From Sweltsa coloradensis (lineage: Eukaryota > Arthropoda > Insecta > Plecoptera > Chloroperlidae): a stretch of DNA of 64,000 nucleotides. The position numbers and the translations under genes were made by a program. The notes under the pieces are model-generated. The model did no database searches and had not been told where the DNA came from. It saw only the letters and a program-made list of their open reading frames with translations. This document shows, piece after piece, positions 54,179 to 64,000 of the stretch; the first letter of the stretch is position 1, and every line of letters begins with the position of its first letter. The stretch is taken from assembly GCA_024449915.1 (NCBI GenBank), contig JAMZAV010000962.1:326838-390837 (forward strand), in the 5' to 3' direction.

Positions 54179-56655
54179 CAGGGGTGCCCAACCAGTCGAT
54201 AGCGATCGACTGGTCGATCGCGACGACTTTTCAAGTAGATCGTGTGTCATTGCCAATATCCTAATAATAAATGAAGGCGTACACATGTTTAGTACTATAG
54301 AATATATATACAAGTAAAAGAAATCGGTATTTCAATTTCTTAAAATAAATAGTAATGTACGAGATATGCAGGTAAATGGCTTTCTTTAAACATAAATAAA
54401 TAGGACACCCCTGCCTTTGGAGATGAGTATAATAAGACGTTGTGAAGAAAAGGGTAGGGCCGGTAACCCCCCACCACAACCTTAGTTTCGAGAACTAAAC
54501 CGCCCGCGTCAACAATACACGAGGGTTGGAACCAAACCTTGACCATTCACTTAGTAGTGTGTCTTTTGGCTTGCAGTGAAGACGTGAGTTTGTAAGTTTC
54601 AGTGAGCGCGTGTTATTACTATTTTTAAAACGAGTGCTTCTTCAAGTAAGAAAAGTAAGACTTACCATTTTCATGTCGAGTGGGAAGAAGACTACTTTGT
54701 AACTTTAGTTAAAGATAAGTGCGTTTGCTTGATTTGCAACTCTAATATTGCATGCATGAAGAAAGGCAATGTAGAAAGGCATTTCAAAACTGTACACGCA
54801 GTTTACGAACTTGATTTTCCCATTAAAAGTGAACTACGGAAACGGAAAATAAGTGAACTTAAATCGCGCATGAAAGTACAACAATCACTTTTTACAACTC
54901 CTCTGATCAAGTCTAAAGCGGGCAATGTTGCGTCATTCGTGTGTCTCGTGTGATCGCAAAACATAAAAAGCCTTATGAAGACGGCGAGATGATAAAAGAG
55001 GCATTTTTAGAAGCAGGGGATGCTCTGTTCGACGCTTTTAAAAACAAAGCTGAGATAATGGCATCGATAAAAGATATGCCATTATCACGTAACACTGTGA
55101 CTAGACGGGTAGAAGCAATGTCAGAAGACGTGAACAATCAGCTGCAGCGGGACTTGAACGATTGCACTTGCTTCTCGCTGCAGTTTGATGAGAGTACAGA
55201 CGCCGTTGACACAGCCCAGTTAAGTGTGTTCGTGAGAATGGCCTTTGACGATGGCAGTGTAAAAGAAGATATTTTGACAGTGCTTTCGTTGAAAGAAACC
55301 ACTAGAGGCGAAGACGTGTACAACACTTTCAAAGCCTACATCGCAGAAAAAAACATTCCTATTGACAAAGTTGCATCAATAACAACGGACGGTGCCCCAT
55401 CAATGACAGGCAAACACAATGGTTTCGTTGCACTGTGTAGAAAGGACCAAACCTTCCCAAAATTTTTAAGTTACCATTGTATTGTGCATCAGCAAGCCTT
55501 GTGTGGCAAAGTGCTAAACATGAAACACGTGATGAGCGTGGTCGTTAAAATAGTTAATTCTATTCGCGCAAAAGCTCTGCAGAGGAGGTTATTCAGGGCG
55601 CTACTAGAAGAAATCGACTGCCAGTATGGAGAACTCTTGCTACATACTGAAGTTCGTTGGCTTAGCAGAGGAAAAGTTTTGCAGCGTTTCAGGGATATAC
55701 TTCCTCATATTAAAGACTTTCTGGAGTCAAAAAACACGCCGTGTAATGAGCTTGAAGACAATGGCTGGCTTTTAGATTTAGCGTTTCTAACAGACATTTC
55801 TACAAAACTTAACCATCTGAACCTTGAACTTCAGGGGAGAGATAAAAATGTAACCGACATGATCACCTCCGTACGTACATTTGCAAGCCAACTTCAATTA
55901 CTTATCTCGCAAATCAATAAGAACGAGTTGAAACATTTCCCCAACTTGCTCGCGGAGATAACCTCTCAAAACGGAAATGGCCAACTCTCAGAAGATGTAA
56001 AAAATAAATACAAAGATCAACTGGAGCTCATGCAAAGTGAATTTCAAAATCGCTTTTCGGAATTTAAAACTGTTGAGCCTGTCATCTCATACATTTCTTT
56101 CCCCTTTGGTAACATTGAGATCGAAGATATTTCTAACAAAATTTGTTCCCTGTTTGATTGCGAGGAAGCAATGGTGGAAAATGAAATGTTGAACTTACCA
56201 AATGATTCAAATAAAAGCCAGGTCTGCAGAACCAAACTTTTGGAATCTCATAAGTGCTGCGAAGTACCCTAATTTAAAGAAAATATCGCTACAAATACTC
56301 TCTTTTTTCGGGTCAACATACTTATGCGAATCGTGTTTTTCCGATATGAAGATTATTAAATCTAAGTACCGTACAAAACTGACTGATTCTCATCTCACCG
56401 ACTGCCTTAGATTGGCAATAACCAAGTACACGCCTAATTATGGGAAGCTAGCAGCTGATATGCAGAGCCAATCATCTCATTAATGGTAAGTCATGTACAG
56501 CAAAAAATAAGTTTATGAATGAACGAATATTGAATTTCTAACTCTCAATTTTCAATATGTGCATATATAGCCGAAGTAGAAATTTACAAATGTAGATCGC
56601 GGGCCAATCTAATCTGATAAGTAGATCATTGTCACTAAAAGGTTGGGCACCCCTG
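54179..56655 (+). mobile_element. hAT transposon, nearly complete (2,477 bp)
   Basis: 8-bp duplication CTTTACGT at 54171-54178 and 56656-56663. Termini CAGGGGTGCCCAACC, perfect over 15 bp at both ends. Subterminal regions contain GATCGACTGGTCGATCG (left) and GTAGATCGCGGG (right). It carries a BED-finger hAT transposase gene with two single-base frameshifts. Confidence 0.95.
54606..56483 (+). pseudogene. hAT transposase (BED finger, GTF2IRD2/ZBED-like), two frameshifts
   Basis: Part 1 (to about 54950): BED-type zinc finger, HVEWEEDYFV…CVCLICN…NVERHFKTVH; no in-frame ATG between the stop at 54603 and the finger. Part 2 (54941-56272, after a one-base shift at about 54936): AKHKKPYEDGE, LQFDESTDAVDTAQLSVFVR (catalytic Asp), VASITTDGAPSMTGKH (second Asp), HCIVHQQALCGK, LLLHTEVRWLSRGKVLQRF. 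Part 3 (after a shift at about 56215): FFGSTYLCESCFSDMKIIKS, the hATC dimerisation block, to a stop at 56483. Closest in style to the transposase domain of vertebrate GTF2IRD2 and ZBED-type proteins. Confidence 0.92.
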
Positions 56656-56717
56656 CTTTACGTGGTAGTTGACCATGCTACGCACTACTACGCCACGACG
56701 CGGCCGTCCTTCGCGTT

Positions 56718-56802
56718 GGCTTTGAGTGGTACATCGTTGGTCTTGTTGTTAGCGTATCTGCTTGCAATGCAGAAGGTCCAGGGTTCGATTCCCGTCAAAG
56801 TC
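56718..56802 (+). repeat. tRNA-like sequence (pseudo-tRNA or SINE head)
   Basis: GGCTTTG and CAAAGTC can form a 7-bp acceptor stem. TCTGC-TTGCAAT-GCAGA gives an anticodon arm with loop anticodon GCA. AGGGTTCGATTCCCG is a good T arm/B box. The D-arm region is about 13 nt too long, so it is unlikely to be a working tRNA-Cys gene. Confidence 0.45.
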
Positions 56803-57058
56803 AGAAGTTTTTTAACTTCTGATTTGGACTTGAGTCCATCAGTTCGTGTCTTAGGAGTTTGTAAACGGTGACTTTGGAGCCGTCCTAGCAACGAAGCACA
56901 TAATAAATTCAGAGTTGTTCTGAATCGGCTTTATTGTGCCTTATTGTGCCAATTCTGGCGTTGATTTGCGGGTGTTCGCACTGTCCATATCACTGATTGC
57001 TATATTTCCTATTAAAAATATCGATCTTTGGTTGGTTATCGCTCACTCGTCGATTACG

Positions 57059-57175
57059 TCGGGGCCTACAGGGTTGGCTTGGTCGCTTTGATTTACTGTC
57101 CCCCACTGAAAATCAGTTATATAACTGAGTGGGTAGACTCTAAATACAATTTATTTTATTTATTATTATAACACG
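57059..57175 (+). mobile_element. 5'-truncated LINE 3' UTR, same family as 3809
   Basis: Matches 3985-4100: CCTACAGGGTTGGCTTGGTC, the stem-loop (57103-57132), TAGACTCTAAATACAATTTA and a TTTA-type tail. Confidence 0.75.
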
Positions 57176-58580
57176 AGCCTCACGACGCATTCAGATAACT
57201 CTTTATTTAATGGTATTATTAAGGGCACTTTTTACACTTCAAAGCCTTCTGCCACATTTAATTACTGTTATAATCGACTATTTATAAAGCATGCACGTTA
57301 TTACTCATTTATTCTGGCGTAATAACATTTGAGGTGAGGTTTCTGCCGTCGTCGGTGCAAATAGCCACTACCTCCGCCTAACTCTTGGTGTTAGGGAGTA
57401 TTTGGCTGAGGTAGGGGTAGGGCGAGGTAGCGAGTGTTAGCTCAACGTACATGAATCGGATTTGACGTTCCCCCTCGCGAACTCTTCTTAACCCTGCCTA
57501 ACCCTGGGATAAAAATGTACATGAATCGGGGCCCAGGTGTTTTGACTAGGTTGTGGATAGTACATAATGCGCACTCTAGCCTAGGGGACAGGGAGAAAGG
57601 GTTCTCGCGTCGTGGTCGTCATTGCCTTTGTCATCGTTCGTGTAGTCATTGTCGTCGTCTTAATGGGGGGGGGGGGGGTCATCAAAGGAAATGGAAATGT
57701 CATCGACGACGACCGCAGCTCGCCTCTAGTGTCAGGGATTATTATACTCCCCTACTTGCTAACTGATGTCTTGCGAGGTGGACCTATACGCTCTTCCCTT
57801 GCCTTTTATGACTAGCAGAGCCATGCTATGGTCCAAAATTTCTGTCCCGCGTTGTTTCAATATTTTGGCTTAGTGGAATTGCTTCATCAATAATAAATGT
57901 TTGCCTTTTTTATATGTCTGTTAAAATGATAACAGGTTATGAAGAAATGGACATTGTATTGGGTGACAATGACGGTGACTGAAAATGCAATAGCCAACAC
58001 GGAAGCATTTCTGAATGTGTTACGTCGGCTACCGGGCTGTGATGCGCTCGACGACAAAGAAGTGGATTAATGGGCGAATGGAACTTGAAACTAAACATCC
58101 ATTCAAGAGCCGAGAGACGCGGAGATAAATAACCGTCCCCCCCCTTCCACCCCACTAAATACGTATCGCCTAGCTCACTATCAATTGGCGTCGAGCCAAG
58201 ACTCTCGCTGTGTTGTTTTGTTTACGTTATGAATGAGATTAGATAACGAAACCCGTCTGTTTTATTGTAAACACTCTCGACACTTCAATCCAAGCAATGC
58301 CAGCTGTGTTAGTGTCTGACGTTGTGTGAGCCGTGCGACCTTGTACATGGAAAGTTAACACTCTAGAATAACATTGCATTAAAATAAATGGTTTATTTAT
58401 GTACATGCTTGTTTACATGTTCATTGCCTGTTTTGCGATGAGTTGTTTCATTCCTAAAGGATTTGCTGGCTAAAATAACAAGTGCGGCCAATACAACATG
58501 CAAAGTACTTTTTAAAATTTGCATGGTCAAAACTGGGGTGCGGCCATTACGCGAGGGCGGCCTTTATGCGCGTAAATACG
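57176..58580. other. Mostly unassigned; one LINE nuclease fragment
   Basis: 57855-57908 (minus) repeats the TFIID.AIPLSQ block of 26795. A 43-codon plus frame at 57938-58069 (MKKWTLYWVTMTV… to LPGCDALDDKEVD) has no certain assignment. The G-run at 57666-57679 lies in a Val-rich artefactual frame. No other element. Confidence 0.3.
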
Positions 58581-59638
58581 GTAATGCAAATAAAACAAAA
58601 ATAATACATTTGTGTGCGCCTCAAAACAGAGATTGTCTCCGAGAGGTCAGGGTGATCACTCATTCCAATGAATGTTTGCATAATCAAGTAGATCCACTTA
58701 CGTGTGCATGCAGTGATTTTCTCGAGAATGTTGACTCGCATATGTATTTGGGATTGGTAATTGATAAACATTTCAACTGGGCACCTCATATTGACTCGAT
58801 CTGTAAGCGCCTACGAGCCTGCCTTCGGCAGTGTTTTTTTCTTAAATACGTTTTACCGTTTTCAGTGTTGCGTAATGTTTATATCGCTCTTGCAGAATCT
58901 ATTATATCTTATGGTCTACTTGCGTGGGGGTATTCCTCTGACTGCCACTTAAATAAAATTCGTGTACTACAAAATAAGCTTTTACGAAAAATAAGACCTC
59001 GCCATTGTCAAACTCTATCGACTCCGGAGACATACCTCTTGTGCAACCTTCTTCCTGTTGACGGCTTTTTCACGTACCAACTTATAATAAAATATTACTT
59101 TAAAAATGATTATAAAATTCTTGTGCAGAGAAATAAATGCACACGTAATCAGGGAAAACAAAAATTTGCAATTCCGGGAAGTAATAATAAATAGGCCTAC
59201 GGTCATTCCAAAGCTTTTAATGACTTACCTGATCAGTTATTAAATTTTACAAAAATTTCCGAGGTTAAGCAAGAAATAAAAATATATTTGTTGTCTCAAT
59301 TGAGTGCTCTTACCTAAATCTGTTTTGCTCTTACCTTGTTTCGTACTCATTCTTTACCTATATTTCTGACAAGTTTCTGATATGTTTAAGAACAAAAGCC
59401 TTGAAGTTGTGTAGTGTTTCTTTTTTTTATTTTTAAGTTACGGTTAATCTACCTCAATTTGTTTATTTAATGTTTGTGATTTGTATATGTTTTTTCATAA
59501 TGATTCCTTCCTCTATGGTTGTTTTTGTTTAGTTTATTTGATGTTGTTTATTCCACAGATGAGCCCGCATAATGGGCTTTGTGGGTTTCCTTGAGATGTA
59601 ACAATGTAAATTTGTGTTTTGCAAAAATAAATTTATTA

Positions 59639-59713
<75 letters not shown>
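58581..59713 (+). pseudogene. 5'-truncated non-LTR retrotransposon, (ATT)n tail, copy A
   Basis: Starts in the RT thumb region (ANKTKIIHLCAPQN) and runs through YLGLVIDKHFNWAPHIDSIC, LAESIISYGLLAWGYS and the C-terminal tail. A TAG at about 59192 cuts off the last ~45 residues present in copy B. The 3' UTR has the stem-loop 59553-59584 and ends in (ATT)n. Roughly 90% like copy B. Confidence 0.88.
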
Positions 59714-59714
<1 letters not shown>

Positions 59715-59741
59715 GATTGATAGCAGTTGTCGAAAAAGTTT

Positions 59742-59816
59742 GCCCCGACTGGGGTTCGAACCCAGAACCTCCGGCTTAACGTGCCATAGCTCTACCAATC
59801 AAGCTACCGGGACCAC
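59742..59816 (-). repeat. tRNA-derived SINE head
   Basis: Minus strand: GTGGTCCCGGTAGCTTGATT (A box), GGTAGAGC, then GGTTCTGGGTTCGAACCCC (B box) and AGTCGGGGC. Flanked by inverted GATTGATAGCAGTT (59714) and AACTGCTATCAATC (59871). Confidence 0.65.
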
Positions 59817-59930
59817 AGAACAAACCTTTAGGAAACTGCTATTTGTTGTGACTGTTGACTTACATGACATAAACTGCTATCAATCAATAACTATGTCCTT
59901 AAAGCGGGCTTATGCTTAAAAACCATATAT

Positions 59931-60064
<134 letters not shown>

Positions 60065-60100
60065 TTAGTTGTAAAGTAAGCGATATATTATGCTAAGTCG

Positions 60101-62700
60101 GCCATTTTTAGGTGTAAAGTAAGCGATCATTACATGGTCGTGTCATCTTTGGTCTTCAAAAACACCAATCACAGTAATTTAGTAAACAAACCTCATGTTT
60201 CATTAGACGAGAGGAAAGTGTTTACTGCTTTGAAACGCGTGAATTGGGCAGATTTAATGGAAATTAATGATTGCAATAAGCTCTACGACTCTGTACGGGC
60301 TACTATACATAACATACATGAGAACTCGTATTTTGTTGCAACCGGTCGCAAGAGGAAACGAGTAAACAAGGAGTGGATGACTGATAACCTTGTTGATATG
60401 GTTCGACATAGAGACAGGTTGTTCCGTAAGTGGAGGAATGCTAGAGTAACTAACCCTTTGAGGCAGACTTATGAAACTGAATATAAACATTACCGCAATG
60501 AGGTAGTGAAGGAAATTTATAAAGTGAAACGTGATTATTATAAAAATAAATTTGAAGTACATAAAGGTGATGCTAAACAAACTTGGCAGATAATTAATGA
60601 AGTAATAGGGAAATCAAAGCGTAACTCAGTTGACATGGTGATTAACAAATACTTACGTAATAAATATAGTGAGAAAGAAGTTGCTAATAGATTTGTTGAT
60701 ACCTTTGTTGATAGATTAACATGATTCAACATTATTGCTCTATTGTGACTTCTAAGCTTGTGCCTCCTTCACCTCAGAGTCAATCTATGTACCTAGGGAA
60801 AGTAAGTGTAGCAACTGTGCTAAAAATTATCCGTAAATTAAATGTAACCAAACAACCTGGAATTGATGGGATTAGAGTGACCGACTTGCAATACACGGCT
60901 GAGGATATTAGTCCCGTAATTGCCAAAATAATAAACCTGTCTTTAGAAAAGGGAGAAATACCTGATTTATTGAAAGTTTCTATTGTAAGACCGGTTTATA
61001 AAAAAGGCAGCCATATGGACTTTAGTAATTACAGGCCAATTGCCATTTTATCTGTTATTGAAAAAATAATGGAACGTGTAGTAGCTGACGCTCTATGCAA
61101 CTATTTAGATAAATTTAAAATTATTACTAATAATCAGTTTGGATTTCAAAAAGGTAAGAGCACAACCGATCTTCTTGTGAAATTTGCGAACCTGGTTAAT
61201 AACAAATTAAATGACAATATGCACATTGCGGCCATGTTTGTGGACTTAAGCAAGGCATTTGATACATTAAATCACGCTAAACTTTTAATATGTCTTGAGC
61301 GAATTGGTATTCGTGGCCCAATTTTAAATTGGTTTAAAAATAACTTAACAAATAGGAGAATAAGAGTTAAGGTTGGTGATTTTTTAAGCCACGAACGTGA
61401 TGTTATTTCAGGAGTTCCTCAGGGTTCTATTTTGGGTCCAATTCTATTTCTGGTCTACGTAAATGATTTGGTTAAATGTTTTAAATATTGCTATGTATTT
61501 ATTTATGCCGATGACATTTTGATTGTTTCAGTTCATAAAAACTTTGAAATTGCACAGTTGTATTTACAAATAGATTTTTCATGATAGAGATTTAGTAATT
61601 AATGCAAATAAAACAAAAATAATTCATTTGTGTGCACCTCAAAACAAAGATTGTCTCCGAGAGGTCAGGGTGATCACTCATTCCAATGAATGTTTGCATA
61701 ATCAAGTAGATCCACAGACGTGTGCATGTAGTGATTTACTCGAGAATGTTGACTCGCATAATTATTTGGGATTGGTGATTGATAAACATTTCAGCTGGGC
61801 ACTTCATATTGATTCCATCTGTAAGCGCCTAAGAGCCTGCCTCCGGCAATGTTTTTTTCTTAAATACGTTTTACCATTTTCAGTGTTGCGTAATGTATAT
61901 ATCGCTCTTGCAGAATCTATTATATCTTATGGTCTACTAGCGTGGGGGTATTCCACTGACTGCCACTTAAATAAAATTCGAGTACTACAAAATAAGCTTT
62001 TACGCGAAATAAGACCTCGCAATTGTCAAACTCTGTCGACTCGGGAGACATACCTCTTTTGCAACCTTCTGCCAGTTGACGGCCTTTTCACGTACCAACT
62101 GTTAATAAAATATTACTTTGAAAATGATTATAGAATTCTTGTGCAGAAATACAAATGGACACGTAGTCAGGAAAAACAAAAATTTGTGGTTCCTAGAAGT
62201 AATAATAAATACGGTCAAAGGCGCCTAGAGTGTTTAGTCCCCGAGTCTTTTAATCAATTACCTGATCAATTATTAAACTTAACAAAAATTTCCGAGGTCA
62301 AGCAACAAATAAAAAGACATTTGTTGTCTCAATTGAGTGCTCTTACCTAAATCTGTTTTGCTCATACCTTGTTTTCGTAATCATCTTTTAGCTATATTTC
62401 TGTCAGGTTTCTGAAATGCCTATGAAACTTAAAAACCTTGGCGTTGTTTTGTGTTTCATTTTATTTTAAGTAACGGTCATTCTACTTCGATTTGTTTATA
62501 TTTTAATGATTGTGATTTGTTAATGTTTTTTCATAATGATTCCTTCCTCTACGGTTGTTTTTGTTTTAGTTTATTTGATGTTGTTATTCCACAGATGAGC
62601 CCGCATAATGGGCTTTGTGGGTTTCATTGAGATAAAACAATGTAATATGTGTTTTGTGAAATAAAATGAATAAAAAAAAAAATAAAATAAAATAAAAAAA
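60101..62700 (+). pseudogene. Non-LTR retrotransposon, endonuclease-truncated, copy B
   Basis: Begins with the last endonuclease motif (CKVSDHYMVVS; the SDH box). Linker region to about 60720; a frameshift there; then the RT: KKGSHMDFSNYRPIAILSV, NQFGFQKGKSTTDLL, FVDLSKAFDTLNH, SGVPQGSILGPILF, FIYADDILIVS. A one-base change in a T run at about 61577 shifts frame into the thumb and C-terminal tail, which ends at 62350. The 3' UTR has the stem-loop 62589-62620 and then A-rich and (ATT)n tails. Nearly intact apart from the missing 5' part and two frameshifts. Confidence 0.92.
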
Positions 62701-62816
<116 letters not shown>

Positions 62817-62844
62817 TCAAATTTAAGGCTTTCGCGGCCCGGTA

Positions 62845-63274
62845 AATAATTAACACAATTTATTGGTCGGGACATTTCGCCGCGTCGAATCTGCTTTAAT
62901 TGCTTTTGACTCTCCCTGTCCCATGTTCCTGTGTGTGTTGTGTGTGTTTTCCTCCCTGTCCCAGAACTGGATCAGCCCCAAGAAAGTGGAGTCCGACGAA
63001 GTGATCGTATACGTACCAGAAACTCTCAAATGTGATATTTTGGTCTTCATAAGAATGTAACGCATGTTTATAGAAGGCGGGGCCTGGTCATGGTAACTGT
63101 TTGTTTTGTGATTTTGTTTTTCTATGTAACGCCTTGTCTGGGCTTTTATTTTTGTAAGTTTTTAGAATTAATATCTTGTTTTTCTGAGGATAGCCCACAC
63201 AGTTGGGCTGAAACGTCAAAAGCAATTAAAGCAGATTCGACGCGGCGAAATGTCCCGACCAATAAATTGTGTTA

Positions 63275-63280
<6 letters not shown>
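62845..63280 (+). mobile_element. Element with 66-bp perfect inverted ends, Penelope-like 3' region
   Basis: Arms 62845-62910 and 63215-63280 are exact reverse complements (outer part AATAATTAACACAATTTATT). The interior has an open stretch (62944-63060) beginning after an acceptor-like TTTTCCTCCCTGTCCCAG, then a T-rich UTR. It ends in a hairpin GCCCACACAGTTGGGC followed by TGAAACGTC, as often seen at Penelope-like ends. Immediately followed by (ATT)n at 63281-63325. Confidence 0.55.
63176..63225 (+). ncRNA. Hammerhead-ribozyme-like motif
   Basis: TTGTTTTT, then CTGAGGA (core CUGANGA), a hairpin AGCCCA…TGGGCT, GAAA, ACGTC, then AAAAGCAA, which pairs with the first eight bases (one G-U) to form stem I. 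Stem III would be only the palindromic ACGU with no loop, so cleavage in cis is doubtful and a dimer would be needed. One unpaired U lies between core and stem II. Small hammerheads are known in Penelope-like elements; this identification is inference. Confidence 0.4.
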
Positions 63281-63325
<45 letters not shown>

Positions 63326-63447
63326 TCAAAATAAAAATATGAAAAAACTTAATACACAAGGTTTTGAAAGAAGCCAAAAAATAGATGCTACAAACACTAT
63401 AAAGTGACATATAGGCCTACATGTACCTCTAGCAATCGATTGTCAAT

Positions 63448-64000
63448 TAGGGATGTCAAAAAGCGTGTATTTCAGTAAATGTTTACACCCTACTCAAAAA
63501 AGCGTGTACACGTGTACACGTTTACGTCTTCAGGCGCTATATCTGTGTTTACTTTTAGGTTTTGATAGACATATATTCTACGTACATTACTTGTTTTCTG
63601 CATAATAATTGACCCCCACAAGCACCAAGTAATAAAGAGCCCTTCCGGAGTCCCAATTGATTCGAATTTTATTGAGTATGCCTACGGAAGACAACACTAC
63701 AAGTCGAGAAGACGTATAATTTACGAGTTGCCGGATGGATGGGGAGGGGGGTGGGGAGAGTAGTCAGGCGGCTGACGTAGCGCTAGCTGCTCTGTGCACT
63801 GCCCGCGTGCCGCTTGCTGGCCAGTGGCCAGACGCACACTGCACAGAGCGATTGAAATGACGTGTCGAACTGTCGACTAAAGCCACTTGCTTTGTCATTC
63901 ATTGCCGACTACGATTTTCGATGACTCAACGCACCGAGGTGAATAGGAAAGGGTTCAAATAGGAGACTATTTCGCCGCTCGCGCTTAAATTGACTCACGC
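63448..64000. mobile_element. Left end of a hAT-type element with GTGTACAC arrays (right end outside)
   Basis: TAGGGATGTCAAAAAGCGTG followed by GTGTACACGTGTACACG at about 63505. By analogy with 12619 and 48400 this is a hAT left terminus. The expected duplication would be TTGTCAAT (63440-63447). The rest of the window, including a GC-rich stretch at 63720-63860, would lie inside it. Confidence 0.6.

Noticed and set aside
52784..57536. A 4.75-kb hAT element defined by CAGGGCCCCGATTCATGTAC and its complement
   Set aside because: No 8-bp duplication at these ends, and related text occurs elsewhere (15190, 30733, 57460). The inner 54179-56655 element has its own proven borders.

Overview
The window comes from a repeat-rich animal nuclear genome. 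Reasons: spliced coding exons with GT/AG borders; non-LTR retrotransposons, Penelope-like fragments, hAT and piggyBac transposons; tRNA- and 5S-derived repeats; long (ATT)n and (TA)n arrays; no bacterial-type operons. The frequent word TAGGCCTA and the repeat mix would suit a marine invertebrate, perhaps a deuterostome, but this is a guess and I cannot name the species.

The only host-like gene I can assemble lies on the minus strand and runs through most of the window. Five exons (45566-45326, 34637-34440, 11134-10792, 5431-5141, 1766-1585) have GT/AG borders, matching phases at every junction and no stop before the last exon. They encode 417 residues of a MULE-type (Mutator-like) transposase domain plus a C-terminal extension. 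The first two catalytic Asp residues are present; the place of the catalytic Glu appears to be taken by Lys. The introns (10.7, 23.3, 5.4 and 3.4 kb) hold dozens of transposon insertions while the exons are untouched, so I read this as a domesticated MULE-derived gene. Its 5' exons lie right of 45.6 kb and were not found.

Almost everything else is mobile DNA. (a) Nine complete hAT-type elements with 8-bp target duplications (2.5, 12.6, 25.1, 39.5, 44.0, 47.2, 48.4, 50.4, 54.2 kb) and one left end at 63.4 kb; the 54.2-kb copy carries a nearly complete transposase with two frameshifts. (b) An apparently intact piggyBac element with a 596-residue transposase (27.0-29.8 kb) and two non-autonomous TTAA-flanked relatives (35.1, 43.7 kb). 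(c) A large family starting CTAGG(A/G)AA and ending near CATCCAAT, CGCTTAAT, CGTTTAAT or CTCAATTA, whose asymmetric inverted ends co-vary between subfamilies; Helentron/Helitron2-like by architecture. (d) Non-LTR retrotransposon pieces (3.8, 9.5, 11.4-14.7, 26.8, 32.7, 36.5, 50.5, 57.1, 58.6, 60.1 kb). (e) Penelope-like pieces at 9.8-10.1 kb, possibly at 6.8 kb, and at 62.8-63.3 kb, the last with a hammerhead-like motif. (f) Large foldback elements at 37.6 and 48.8 kb and a repeated hairpin at 14.7 and 30.2 kb.

The insertions are deeply nested. At 38.9-42.3 kb five elements sit one inside another with every border readable. The block 30.2-34.1 kb looks like a mosaic of three other parts of the window with error-like indels and should be treated as possible misassembly. 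For the long gene-poor stretches I say what they hold or that I see nothing.
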